Below are positions 28,654-37,177 of a stretch of 64,000 nucleotides of DNA, in pieces. Position numbers and translations under genes: made by a program. The stretch is taken from contig JAJPJB010000092.1 in the NCBI GenBank assembly GCA_021324465.1, forward strand, positions 1 to 64,000. Reading direction: 5' to 3'. The first letter of the stretch is position 1, and each line of letters opens with the position of its first letter. Under the pieces are notes generated by a model that saw only the letters and a list, made by a program, of their open reading frames with translations, ran no database searches and was not told where the DNA came from. The stretch comes from Hyphomicrobiaceae bacterium (lineage in GTDB: Bacteria; Pseudomonadota; Alphaproteobacteria; Rhizobiales; Xanthobacteraceae).

Positions 28654-30153
28654 ATGTCTTCGCATAAACGCCGGTCGCTCGCCTTGAATTTCGTCGAGCG
28701 GCATGGGCTGTGGAGCGAGGAGCAGGCGCGCGCGGCGGCCGGCGTCGACAAAGCGATTGCGCAGAAGAGCCTGGAACTGGTCCGTTTCTCTTTCCCGGAC
28801 CAGCACGGCATTCTGCGCGGCAAGACCCTGGTGGCGAAGGAAGCTTCACGCGCGTTGCGCAGTGGCGTGACCATGACGAGCACCCTGTTCGCCAAAGACA
28901 CCTCGCATCGCACCGTCTTTCCGGTGTTTGAGGCCGGGGCCGGCATGGGTCTGCCGGAAATGGGCGGTGCCGGCAATTTTATCATGGTCGCCGATCCGCA
29001 AACCTTTCGGGTGCTGCCCTGGGCAGAAAATTGCGGCTGGGTGTTGTGCGACAGCTATTTCCGGAACGGCAAGAAGGTGCCGATCGCGACACGGCAGCTC
29101 TATCGCGAGGCGCTGTCAAAACTCGCCAGAGCCGGCTTCGATTATATGGCTGGCCTTGAAGTTGAATTTCATCTCTTCAAGATCGAAGATCATCAACTCG
29201 CACCTGAAACGCTCACCTGGCCGGCCGCGCCGCCACGCGTGAGCCATACCACGCACGGCCATCAATACCTCACCGAGGCGCGTTACGACCAGGTCGCGCC
29301 CATTCTGGATGCGCTGCGAAAGAGCGTCGAAGCGCTTGGCCTGCCGCTGCAATCGCTCGAGGTCGAGTTCGGGCCGAGCCAGTACGAATTCACTTTTGCG
29401 CCGCAGATCGGCCTGGCGGCTGCCGATGCCATGGTGCTGTTCCGCAGCGCGCTCAAGCAAGCGGCACGGCGGCACGGCTATTTGGCGAGCTTCATGTGCC
29501 GGCCGCGTCTACCCAATACGCTCGCCAGCGGCTGGCATCTGCACCAATCGCTGATCGATACGGCTTCCAAGGCAAATGCCTTTATCTCTCCGAGCCAGAA
29601 GGACGCCTTGTCGCCGCTTGGCCGCAATTTTCTCGGCGGCCTTCTGGCCAATGCCTGTGCCGCCACGGCATTTACGACACCGACGCTCAACGGCTACAAG
29701 CGCTATCGCGGCATCAACACCATGGCGCCGGTACAGGCCGTTTGGGCCAAAGACAATCGCGGCGCGATGATCCGCGTCATGGGCGAGCCCGGCGATCCGG
29801 CAACCCATTTTGAGAACCGCAGCGGCGAGCCGCTCGCCAATCCGTATCTCTACATGGCGTCGCAGATTTATGCCGGCCTGGACGGGATCGCTCGCGCTCT
29901 CGATCCCGGCCCGTGCGCGGGCGCGCCGTATCAAAAATGCGCAGCCGCCGCGCTGCCCGCGGCGCTCGATGATGCCCTTGCCGCGCTGCGGACAAGCAAC
30001 TGCTTCAGGAGCGGCTTTGGCGACGGCTTTGTCGACTACTACCTCCGCCTGAAAGAGGCAGAGATCGCGCGATGTCGCAAAGCGATGCCTGACACAACCG
30101 AGCAGGACACCGTCAGCGAATGGGAGCACCACGAATATTTTGACATGCCGTGA
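28654..30153 (+). CDS. Glutamine-synthetase-family ligase (gamma-glutamyl-amide synthase-like)
   Basis: About 499 residues of GS fold. The N-terminal beta-grasp has RFSFPDQHGILRGKTL. The catalytic domain has the metal-binding Glu strand LEVEFHLF near residue 168, a second Glu pair in LEVEFGPSQYEF, the His loop GWHLHQSL near 292 (GMHxHxSL in GlnA) and the Arg of KDNRGAMIRV near 366. ATG 28654 gives a normal start; TTG 28642 is possible. It is not the central GlnA: it diverges strongly and sits between a Rieske oxygenase and its reductase. Known relatives in such settings (TdnQ/AtdA1-type) ligate glutamate to an amine such as aniline. That role here is inference; polyamine or ethanolamine gamma-glutamylation are alternatives. 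Confidence 0.85.
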   Translation: MSSHKRRSLALNFVERHGLWSEEQARAAAGVDKAIAQKSLELVRFSFPDQHGILRGKTLVAKEASRALRSGVTMTSTLFAKDTSHRTVFPVFEAGAGMGLPEMGGAGNFIMVADPQTFRVLPWAENCGWVLCDSYFRNGKKVPIATRQLYREALSKLARAGFDYMAGLEVEFHLFKIEDHQLAPETLTWPAAPPRVSHTTHGHQYLTEARYDQVAPILDALRKSVEALGLPLQSLEVEFGPSQYEFTFAPQIGLAAADAMVLFRSALKQAARRHGYLASFMCRPRLPNTLASGWHLHQSLIDTASKANAFISPSQKDALSPLGRNFLGGLLANACAATAFTTPTLNGYKRYRGINTMAPVQAVWAKDNRGAMIRVMGEPGDPATHFENRSGEPLANPYLYMASQIYAGLDGIARALDPGPCAGAPYQKCAAAALPAALDDALAALRTSNCFRSGFGDGFVDYYLRLKEAEIARCRKAMPDTTEQDTVSEWEHHEYFDMP

Positions 30154-30236
30154 CGCGCCGGCCGCGGGCCACGCCCTGGTTTGGCTCATGTGACCAGCCC
30201 GGGGCCATGCACTATTTCTCAGATCTGCGCCGCTTG

Positions 30237-30265
30237 CCTGCATTATAATGCAGGTCCATAATGCA
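30237..30265. promoter_or_regulatory. Perfect 18-base palindrome upstream of the reductase gene
   Basis: CCTGCATTATAATGCAGG (30237-30254) is an uninterrupted perfect palindrome, followed by a further half-site TAATGCA at 30259-30265. It lies about 110 bases before the BoxA-like reductase gene, in the only sizeable gap of the row, so it is a candidate operator for an internal promoter. A degenerate version of the 14-base core occurs at 32023. Confidence 0.6.
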
Positions 30266-30373
30266 ATCGGACGCGGAACTGCCAACGACTGCGACCGGGG
30301 AAAATTCAGGCCTTATGCTGGTGAAGCGAGCGCCGCGAGCGCACCAACTCCCGGCAAGACCGTGTGAGTCGAA

Positions 30374-31594
30374 ATGACCGAGCTTGTGCGACAGCATCTG
30401 ATCGATCCCGCGGTTTGTATCCGCTGCAACACCTGCGAGGTGACTTGTCCGAGCGCAGCGGTGACGCACGATGACAACAATTACGTCGTCGATGCCGACA
30501 AATGCAATTTCTGCATGGAATGCGTGTCACCCTGTCCAACCGGCTCGATCAATCACTTTGTCTCGGTCGCAACGCCATTCTCCTTGGAAGATCAGTTTTT
30601 GTGGAGCGAGCTTCCGGATACGCTTCCTGCGGCGGAGGAGGCCAACATCCGCGGCGGGGTCGAGGCGATCGACCAGGAAGTCGCCGCACTGCTCGATGAG
30701 GCCCATCAAGGTGCGCGCGGCCGCATGCGGGCACCGGCGTCGGCAAGCACGCCGCGCGTCAATCTGTTCGGCCGCAATAATCCAGCTGAAGCGACGGTGA
30801 CCGGAAATTTCCGGCTCACCAACACCGACGCCAGTGCCGATGTCCGCCATATCATTCTTGATTTCGGCACGACGGCATTCCCGGTGCTGGAGGGCCAGAG
30901 CATCGGCATCGTCGTTCCCGGCACGGATTCAGCCGGACGTTCGCATCGCATGCGGCTCTATTCCGTGGCAAGTCCGCGTGACGGTGAGCGGCCGAATACC
31001 AACAATCTTGCGCTGACAGTGAAGCGGGTGCTGGAAGAGCGAGCCGACGGGACTGTCTTTCGCGGTGTCGCTTCGAACTATGTTTGCGATCTAAAGCAAG
31101 GCGCGAAGGTTCAGGTCGTCGGCCCATTCGGATCGACGTTTCTGATGCCGGATGATCCGCAGGCCGATATTGTGATGATTTGCACCGGCACCGGCTCCGC
31201 ACCATTCCGCGGTTTTACCGAGCGGCGCCGGCGCGCAATGCCCAACGCAAAGGGCAAGCTTTTTCTGTTTTTTGGCGCACGCAACCCGCAGGAGCTTCCG
31301 TACTTCGGTCCCTTGCAGAAGGTGCCGAAGACCTTGCTCGACCAGGAGCTGGTATTTTCGCGCTTGCCCGACAAGCCAAAGGAATATGTTCAGGATCGCA
31401 TGCGCGCACGCGCAGCCGACCTGGCGTCGCTGCTGCGACGCGAGACCACGCATATCTATGTCTGCGGGCTACGTGGCATGGAAGCAGGCGTCGAAGCCAG
31501 CTTCGCCGACATTTGCCGTCAGCATTCGCTGTCGTGGGAGGAGTGCCGCGAGCGCTTGCGCGATGCCGGCCGCTTCCATGTCGAGACGTACTAG
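30374..31594 (+). CDS. BoxA-like ferredoxin / FAD-NAD(P)H reductase
   Basis: A 406-residue electron-transfer protein with two parts. Residues 1-60 carry two 4Fe-4S motifs, C15-x2-C18-x2-C21-x3-C25 and C44-x2-C47-x2-C50-x3-C54. After a linker (60-130) comes a ferredoxin-NADP reductase module: [10 protein letters not shown] for flavin, [13 protein letters not shown] for the nicotinamide nucleotide and a C-terminal [14 protein letters not shown]. The layout is that of BoxA, the reductase of benzoyl-CoA epoxidase, but no boxB or boxC is present. In this row its likely partner is the Rieske oxygenase. That pairing is inferred from neighbourhood. Confidence 0.88.
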   Translation: MTELVRQHLIDPAVCIRCNTCEVTCPSAAVTHDDNNYVVDADKCNFCMECVSPCPTGSINHFVSVATPFSLEDQFLWSELPDTLPAAEEANIRGGVEAIDQEVAALLDEAHQGARGRMRAPASASTPRVNLFGRNNPAEATVTGNFRLTNTDASADVRHIILDFGTTAFPVLEGQSIGIVVPGTDSAGRSHRMRLYSVASPRDGERPNTNNLALTVKRVLEERADGTVFRGVASNYVCDLKQGAKVQVVGPFGSTFLMPDDPQADIVMICTGTGSAPFRGFTERRRRAMPNAKGKLFLFFGARNPQELPYFGPLQKVPKTLLDQELVFSRLPDKPKEYVQDRMRARAADLASLLRRETTHIYVCGLRGMEAGVEASFADICRQHSLSWEECRERLRDAGRFHVETY

Positions 31595-31616
31595 CGCCGT
31601 TAGCCCAAGCACGACC

Positions 31617-31945
31617 CTATTCGTCGAGGAAGGCCTGGACCTGATCGATCAATTACATGCGGTTCTTTTCCAGCGCCACCGTATGGGTGCCGTCGTCAAT
31701 CACAACATAACGCTTTGAGGGCATGTATTGATCAGTTTCGCAAAGACGTCCTGCACCATGTAGAGCGGAGCATTTCGGCGAGGTCTTTGCAGGACCCATT
31801 GGGGCGCCTATCACCGGCGGTAAGTGCTTCGTGCCGGCGACACCGGGCAAATGATACGGCAGCATCGCCCAGCGCGCCGTCTCGGTCGCTGTCGCGGTGG
31901 CAGCGCGAGACTGAGGACGTCTTTCCTCGTCCGGATATATATTTC
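31617..31945 (-). pseudogene. Decayed alpha/beta-hydrolase, C-terminal part
   Basis: On the minus strand the end of an alpha/beta hydrolase is readable in pieces. One frame has APM, another continues LYMVQDVFAK, and the first resumes TDQYMPSKRYVVIDDGTHTVALEKNRM, then an in-frame TAA (31653-31655, where Gln or Leu is expected), then LIDQVQAFLDE and a final TAG (31617-31619). The GTHTVALE stretch is the His-bearing end of the catalytic triad. At least one frameshift and one nonsense mutation break it; the 5' part beyond about 31945 is not recognisable. It lies between the reductase and the transporter genes, in opposite orientation. Confidence 0.6.
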
Positions 31946-32022
31946 CGCTCGCCACGTGGGCGATAACCTTGATGCCGCAGATTCCACTAAGGAAATGCGG
32001 ATGTATTGATTGAGGTCGAGCA

Positions 32023-32036
32023 TGTAATATAGTGCA
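32023..32036. promoter_or_regulatory. Degenerate copy of the TGCATTATAATGCA site upstream of the transporter operon
   Basis: TGTAATATAGTGCA matches 11 of 14 bases of the core of the perfect palindrome at 30239-30252 and is itself partly symmetric. It lies about 110 bases before the start of the binding-protein gene, the same distance as the first site from the reductase gene, so one regulator may act on both. Confidence 0.4.
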
Positions 32037-32146
32037 TATGGCGCGACACGGATATGCGGCGTAAGGGAATGGTAGCTCGTGGTCCCGCGCGATCGCCGCA
32101 AACAAGAACGTCAACGTGTCCACGGGGAAGCAGAGGGGATAGTGTC

Positions 32147-33352
32147 ATGACAAACAGGTCTCACGCGTTATCTCGAATGCCGCAGATTATGGGTGCCGTA
32201 TCGGTCGCTGCGCTCGCGCTGGCTGGCGGACCGGCATTGGCGCAAAACAAGACGGTCAAGATCGGTTTCATCTCGACCTTTACCGGCCCGCCGGCCGCCA
32301 TCGGCAACGACATGAAGAACTCCTTCGAGCTCGGCCTCGACCATCATGGCCGCAAGCTCGGCGGACTTCCCGTCGAGGTGATTTACGAAGACGATCAGAC
32401 CAAGCCGGAAGTCGGCGTGCAGAAGACGCAAAAGCTGATTGAATCCGATCACGTCGACTTTGTTGTCGGCTATATCTGGTCGAACGTACTGCTCGCGTCG
32501 CTCAAGCCACTGGTCGATTCCAAGACCATGACGGTGGTCACCAATGCCGGCGCTTCGCAGCTCGCCGGCGAATTATGCTCGCCCTATGTGTTCTCGACAT
32601 CCTGGAACAACGACCAGACACCGGCTGCGGTCGGACTCTACATGAACCAGAAGGGCGTCAAGACTGCCTTCCTGATCGGACCGAATTACGCCGCCGGCAA
32701 GGATATGCTGGCGGGTGTGCAGTCGACCTTCAAAGGCCAGATCGTCGGCCAGGAATTGACGCGCTGGCCCGATCAGCTGGATTTCTCGGCTGAATTGTCG
32801 AAGGCGCGCGAGACCAAGCCGGATGCGATTTTCGCCTTCTATCCGGGCGGCGCCGGCGTGCAATTCGTTACGCAGTACGCGCAGTCGGGGCTTAAAGGGC
32901 AGATCCCGCTCTATACCGCCTTTACCGTCGACGATCTTTCGCTGCCGCGGCTAAAAGATCTCGCAATCGGCATTCCGGGCGCGCAGGAATGGGTGGCCGA
33001 CTTGCCCAACGACGCCAACAAAAAATTCGTCGCCGATTACAAGGCAAAATATCACGCCTCGCCGTCGTTCTACGGGGCACAGACCTATGATGCAGTCGGC
33101 CTGATCGACAGCGCTGTCACGGCGGTCAAGGGCAACCTCGCCGACAAAGAAGGCATGCGCAAGGAAATGGAAAAGGCCGACTTCAAATCCGTGCGCGGTG
33201 CGTTCAAATACGGCAACAACCATATCCCGATCCAGAATTTCTATCTGCAGGATGCGGTGAAGAATGCCGATGGCAGCTATTCGCTGCATACGGTGGCCAC
33301 CATCGTCAAAGACGATCAGGACAAATTCCACGACAAGTGTCCGATGAAATAG
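32147..33352 (+). CDS. Branched-chain-type ABC transporter substrate-binding protein
   Basis: About 401 residues with a signal peptide ending in GGPALAQ (near residue 33). The mature protein opens VKIGFISTFTGPPAAIG and has the Peripla_BP_6 (LivK/LeuI/V) pattern: ELGLDHHGRKLGG, VEVIYEDDQTKPEVGVQK, then the second lobe. Relatives in aromatic-degrading bacteria bind aromatic acids or other ring compounds instead of branched-chain amino acids. The start is ATG 32147 behind AGAGGGGAT; upstream codons in this frame cross the promoter. It is the first gene of the transporter set, with a stem-loop after it that could favour its higher expression. Confidence 0.92.
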   Translation: MTNRSHALSRMPQIMGAVSVAALALAGGPALAQNKTVKIGFISTFTGPPAAIGNDMKNSFELGLDHHGRKLGGLPVEVIYEDDQTKPEVGVQKTQKLIESDHVDFVVGYIWSNVLLASLKPLVDSKTMTVVTNAGASQLAGELCSPYVFSTSWNNDQTPAAVGLYMNQKGVKTAFLIGPNYAAGKDMLAGVQSTFKGQIVGQELTRWPDQLDFSAELSKARETKPDAIFAFYPGGAGVQFVTQYAQSGLKGQIPLYTAFTVDDLSLPRLKDLAIGIPGAQEWVADLPNDANKKFVADYKAKYHASPSFYGAQTYDAVGLIDSAVTAVKGNLADKEGMRKEMEKADFKSVRGAFKYGNNHIPIQNFYLQDAVKNADGSYSLHTVATIVKDDQDKFHDKCPMK

Positions 33353-33412
33353 ACCTGCGGCGTCGCGTCCGGGTCATCATGCCTCGACGGGCGCCGCGCG
33401 CCTATTTAGGAT

Positions 33413-33438
33413 GACGCAGCAGCAACATCTGCTGCGTC
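33413..33438 (+). promoter_or_regulatory. Intercistronic stem-loop between binding-protein and permease genes
   Basis: GACGCAGCAG and CTGCTGCGTC form a perfect 10-base-pair stem with the loop CAACAT, lying 60 bases after the binding-protein stop and about 40 before the permease start. There is no T-run, so it is more likely an RNA-stabilising or attenuating hairpin than a full terminator. Confidence 0.6.
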
Positions 33439-33477
33439 GCCGCCGCCGATCTTGCACCCGGCCGGGACCGCCGGAGC

Positions 33478-34404
33478 TTGAGTTTTATGCTCTATCTCAT
33501 CGAGCAATTTCTCAACGGCATTCAGCTTGGCATGCTGCTGTTTCTGCTTGCCGCCGGATTGACCTTGATCTTCGGCATCATGGATCTGGTCAATCTGGCG
33601 CACGGTTCGCTGTATATGATTGGCGCCTATTTCGCCGCGACTTTCGCGGACTGGACCGATAGCTTCGTGCTGGGGACGGTGTTGGCGCTGATTGCGACGC
33701 TGATTGTCGGCATGGCGCTGGAAGTGATCGCGATACGGCGTCTTTATGGCCGCGATCATCTCCATCACGTGCTCGGCACGTTCGGTCTGTTGCTTTTCTT
33801 CAATGAGCTGGTGCGGTTGATCTGGGGACCTGCGGGCATGACCTTGTCGCTGCCGAGCGAGATGCTCACCGCCGTGCAAGTTCTCCCCGGCCTCTACTAT
33901 CCCGTGTATCGCCTCGTGATCATCGCGGTGACGCTGGCCGTGGCGGCGCTACTCTATCTGCTGGTGATGCGCACGCGATTGGGCATGCTGATCCGCGCTG
34001 GTGCTTCCAATCGCGAAATGGTCGGCGCCCTCGGGATCAACATCAAGCTTCTCTATACGCTGGTTTTCGGTCTTGGCGCGGCGCTTGCAGGCTTCGCCGG
34101 CTTGATGCAAGCCCCGATCCTCACCGTGCAGATCGGCATGGGCGAGAACATTCTGATTGCGGCTTTCGTCGTGGTCACCATCGGCGGCATCGGTTCGATC
34201 CGCGGCGCTTTTGTCGCTGCGCTGCTTGTCGGCCTTGTCGATACGATCGGCCGCGCCTTCGTTCCCGACCTGCTGCATCGCTATCTGAGCGAGGCCGCAG
34301 CGTCCGGCCTTGGCCGCAGCCTGTCGTCGATGCTGGTCTATGTAGTGATGGCGCTGATTCTGGTCGTGCGTCCTGAAGGCTTGTTCCCGGCAGCCTCACG
34401 ATGA
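33478..34404 (+). CDS. livH: ABC transporter permease, LivH family
   Basis: A 308-residue inner-membrane permease with about eight helices. Typical features are QLGMLLFLLAAGLTLIFGIMDLVNLAHGSLYMIGAY near the N-terminus and the cytoplasmic loop with GASNREMVGALGINIK, the EAA-like contact with the ATPases. It ends VRPEGLFP. TTG 33478 and ATG 33487 are both possible starts; GGAG at 33472 fits either. The stop overlaps the start of the next permease (ATGA). Confidence 0.93.
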   Translation: MSFMLYLIEQFLNGIQLGMLLFLLAAGLTLIFGIMDLVNLAHGSLYMIGAYFAATFADWTDSFVLGTVLALIATLIVGMALEVIAIRRLYGRDHLHHVLGTFGLLLFFNELVRLIWGPAGMTLSLPSEMLTAVQVLPGLYYPVYRLVIIAVTLAVAALLYLLVMRTRLGMLIRAGASNREMVGALGINIKLLYTLVFGLGAALAGFAGLMQAPILTVQIGMGENILIAAFVVVTIGGIGSIRGAFVAALLVGLVDTIGRAFVPDLLHRYLSEAAASGLGRSLSSMLVYVVMALILVVRPEGLFPAASR

Positions 34405-35384
34405 GTCAGCTGTCTGCGAGCCCACGCGGCATTGTATCGGCACCAGGCTGGCTGACGCCACGCCTGACCGTCATTGCCGCGCTTCTACTCATATTTGGAT
34501 TGGTTCCGGTCTATGCCGCGGTCAGCGGCAACAGCTTTGCGCTGGCGCTGTTCAATCGCATTTTGATTCTGGCGCTGGCGACGCTGAGCTTGAATCTGAT
34601 CATGGGCTTCGGCGGCATGGTGAGCTTCGGTCATGCCGTCTATCTCGGCATCGGCGGCTATGCCGTGGGCATTCTGGCCAAGGAAGGCATAGGGTCAGGC
34701 TTTATCCAATGGCCGGTCGCGATCGCGGCTTCCGCCTTCTACGCACTGATCGTCGGCGCACTGTCGCTGCGCACGCGCGGCGTCTATTTCATCATGATTA
34801 CGCTCGCTTTTGCGCAGATGATCTATTACGTCGCAATCGGGCTCGACCGCTATGGCGGCGATGATGGCTTGACGATCTATCGCCGCAGTCAGTTCGGCAG
34901 TCTCGATCTCAATAACAAGACCCTGTTCTACTATCTGTGCTTCGCAATTCTCTTGGCAGGCATCTATGCCCTGTGGCGGGTCATCAATTCGCGCTTTGGT
35001 CTGGTGATCCAGGGCGCCCGTTCCAATGAGCGGCGCATGCGCGCCATCGGTTTTCCGACTTTCCGATACAAGCTGGTCTGCTTCGTCATTGCTGGAGCGC
35101 TGTGCGGACTGGCGGGCGCCCTGCTCGCCAATCACACCAATTACATCAGCCCGGCAATGATGAGCTGGCCTCGCTCGGGCGATCTCATCGTCATGGCGGT
35201 GCTCGGCGGCATGCGCGCGGTGTTCGGCCCATTGATCGGGGCGACAGTCTTCCTGTTGCTGGAAGAATGGCTGTCGCGCGTCACCGACTATCCAAACTTG
35301 ATTGTGGGACCGCTCCTGCTTGTGGTGGCGCTTTATGTCCATGGCGGCATCGATGGGTTGTTTGGGAGAGCGCGCCGTGGCTGA
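34401..35384 (+). CDS. livM: ABC transporter permease, LivM family
   Basis: A 327-residue inner-membrane permease partnering LivH. It shows LNLIMGFGGMVSFGHAVYLGIGGYA, the family hallmark, and the coupling loop RSNERRMRAIGFPTFRYK before the last helices. The start overlaps the livH stop by four bases, and its end overlaps the ATPase start, so translation of the set is coupled. Confidence 0.93.
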   Translation: MSQLSASPRGIVSAPGWLTPRLTVIAALLLIFGLVPVYAAVSGNSFALALFNRILILALATLSLNLIMGFGGMVSFGHAVYLGIGGYAVGILAKEGIGSGFIQWPVAIAASAFYALIVGALSLRTRGVYFIMITLAFAQMIYYVAIGLDRYGGDDGLTIYRRSQFGSLDLNNKTLFYYLCFAILLAGIYALWRVINSRFGLVIQGARSNERRMRAIGFPTFRYKLVCFVIAGALCGLAGALLANHTNYISPAMMSWPRSGDLIVMAVLGGMRAVFGPLIGATVFLLLEEWLSRVTDYPNLIVGPLLLVVALYVHGGIDGLFGRARRG

Positions 35385-36135
35385 AGCGCTGCTTGCGATC
35401 GACAATCTGACCAAGCGTTTCGGCGGCGTCGTGGCGTCGGATCGGATTTCACTTTCCTTGACGCGCGGGGAGCTACACGCGATCATTGGTCCTAACGGCG
35501 CAGGCAAGACGACGCTGATTGGTCAATTGACCGGCGAGATCGCTCCCGATACCGGCAGCATCCGCTTCGAAGGGCGCGATATTACCGCGCTGGCTGCGCA
35601 TCGGCGCAGCGCCATCGGGCTCGCGCGCTCCTTTCAGATTACCTCGCTGTTTGTTGATTTTACCGCGCTCGACAATGTGGCGCTTGCGGTGCAGGCGCAT
35701 GCCGGCCATTCGTTCCGATTCTGGCGCAATGCCCGCGCAGACAGCGCGTTGCGTGAGCCGGCGCGTGCGGCTCTTGCCGGCGTCGGTCTTGCCGAACGGG
35801 CCACTGTGCTGGTCGCCGATCTCAGCCATGGCGAGCGCCGGCAGCTCGAAATCGCCATGGCGCTGGCGACGCGGCCGCGCATGCTGCTACTGGACGAACC
35901 GATGGCCGGTATGGGGCCAGAGGAGTCGGCGCGGCTTGTCGAAACACTGCGGCGGCTCAAGGGCAGCCTCACCATACTTTTGATCGAGCACGATATGGAC
36001 GCGGTATTCGCGCTGGCGGACTGCATTAGCGTTCTGGTTTATGGCCGTATCGTTGCATCGGGTGAGCCATCGGCGATCCGCGCTGATCCGGTTGTGCGGC
36101 AGGCTTATCTCGGTGAAGGCGAGGGGGCCGCATAG
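35377..36135 (+). CDS. livG: ABC transporter ATP-binding protein, LivG family
   Basis: About 252 residues. Walker A is GPNGAGKTTL, the signature LSHGERRQLEIA (with His replacing the second Gly of LSGGE, as is frequent in LivG), Walker B MLLLDEPMAG, and the switch His lies in LIEHDMD. The C-terminal VLVYGRIVASGEP extension is typical of LivG. I start it at GTG 35377, which overlaps the livM stop; the frame extends further up only inside livM. Confidence 0.93.
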   Translation: MAEALLAIDNLTKRFGGVVASDRISLSLTRGELHAIIGPNGAGKTTLIGQLTGEIAPDTGSIRFEGRDITALAAHRRSAIGLARSFQITSLFVDFTALDNVALAVQAHAGHSFRFWRNARADSALREPARAALAGVGLAERATVLVADLSHGERRQLEIAMALATRPRMLLLDEPMAGMGPEESARLVETLRRLKGSLTILLIEHDMDAVFALADCISVLVYGRIVASGEPSAIRADPVVRQAYLGEGEGAA

Positions 36136-36146
36136 GCTATACAGTC

Positions 36147-36863
36147 ATGGCTGATGCTGCCTTGCTCGAACTTGTGAATATCGAGACTAGCTACGGCCTA
36201 AGCCGCGTCTTGTTCGGCGTCTCGCTCACCCTTGCCAAGGGCGAAGTGGTTTCGCTTTTGGGCCGCAACGGCATGGGCAAGACAACGACGGTCCGCTCGA
36301 TCATGGGGCTGACGCCTGCCGGCGCGGGTTCGATCCGGTTTGAGGGTCGGGAAATCCGCGCGCTTGCGGCTTACCGGGTCGCCAAGCTCGGTATTGGTCT
36401 CGTGCCAGAAGGACGTCAGGTTTTTCCAAACCTGACCACGCGTGAAAACCTTGTCGCGACGGCGGCCAATCGCAGCCGCGCCGCGGATCCGTGGACGCTT
36501 GAAAAGGTCTGCGCGCTGTTTCCACGACTGGCCGAGCGCGCTGACAGCATGGCGAACTTGCTGTCCGGCGGCGAGCAGCAGATGCTGGCGATCGGCCGCG
36601 CCTTGATGACCAATCCGCGCCTGTTGATCTTGGACGAAGCGACCGAAGGTTTGGCGCCGACGATCCGCGACGAGATCTGGCGTTGCCTGCAGAGCCTGCG
36701 CGCGAGGGGACAATCCATTCTGGTGATCGACAAGAACATCGAGGCGCTGATGCGCATAGCCGACCGGCACTATATCATCGAGCGCGGTCGGGTCGTATGG
36801 AGCGGCACCTCGCCGCAACTGGCGGCGGCGCCGGAAATCCAGCACCGCTATCTCGGTGTTTGA
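36147..36863 (+). CDS. livF: ABC transporter ATP-binding protein, LivF family
   Basis: A 238-residue second ATPase of the importer. Walker A is GRNGMGKTT, the signature LSGGEQQMLAIGRAL, and Walker B LLILDEATEGLAP, the usual LivF form. The switch position reads VIDKNIEAL, with Lys-Asn where many LivF have Gln-Asn or His-Asp. It closes the five-gene transporter (binding protein, LivH, LivM, LivG, LivF), so the import system is complete. Confidence 0.93.
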   Translation: MADAALLELVNIETSYGLSRVLFGVSLTLAKGEVVSLLGRNGMGKTTTVRSIMGLTPAGAGSIRFEGREIRALAAYRVAKLGIGLVPEGRQVFPNLTTRENLVATAANRSRAADPWTLEKVCALFPRLAERADSMANLLSGGEQQMLAIGRALMTNPRLLILDEATEGLAPTIRDEIWRCLQSLRARGQSILVIDKNIEALMRIADRHYIIERGRVVWSGTSPQLAAAPEIQHRYLGV

Positions 36864-36939
36864 AGGCGCCGGGGTTCGGTGAGCAGACCAAGGCCACCGA
36901 TCTGGCGCACCATTCTCAAGACGGTCGCGATCCCAGCCT

Positions 36940-37041
36940 AAAGCGCTTTCCCATTCGATGGAATCAGAAAACGCTCCAGGGCTTCTTGGTTTGCCGCGTT
37001 TTCTTACGGAAAACCACCACCCACTTTTCCGAAAAATGCTC
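36940..37041. repeat. Dispersed intergenic repeat, copy A
   Basis: About 100 bases that match a second copy at 55611-55714 along their whole length (roughly four of five bases by eye): AGCGCTTTCC.ATTCGATGGAATC.GAAAACGCTCCAG, then GCGTTTTCTTACGGAAA, then CGCTTTTCCG.AAAATGCTCT. The first part is a long hairpin and the second a weaker one. Such elements are scattered between genes in many Hyphomicrobiales. This copy abuts a phnJ fragment. Confidence 0.75.
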
Positions 37042-37158
37042 TATCAGGTGTCATTCACCGGCGGCGAAAAGCCGATGCCTTACGGCTGGGCTACCGGCAG
37101 CGTGCAAGTGACCGCTGCAATTTTCGGCCCGAGTGGATTAAGCGGCGCGAACGGCTAG
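37042..37158 (+). pseudogene. phnJ: Fragment of phnJ (carbon-phosphorus lyase)
   Basis: After the repeat, one frame reads YQVSFTGGEKPMPYGWATGS, then VQVTAAIFGP, and a TAG at 37156-37158. PhnJ, the radical-SAM carbon-phosphorus lyase, contains the closely similar GYQVPF..REMPMPYGWGTGG-IQ-TA-IIGP block in its middle. Only about 30 codons remain. No other phn genes are nearby, so this is a remnant of a lost phosphonate locus, cut at its 5' end by the repeat. Confidence 0.6.
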
Positions 37159-37177
37159 CCTCGCAGTCCAGCTTGGA

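Noticed and set aside
27604-28806. 400-codon minus-strand frame opposite the Rieske and ligase genes
   Set aside because: It crosses two genes supported by catalytic motifs and shows the biased composition of shadow frames.
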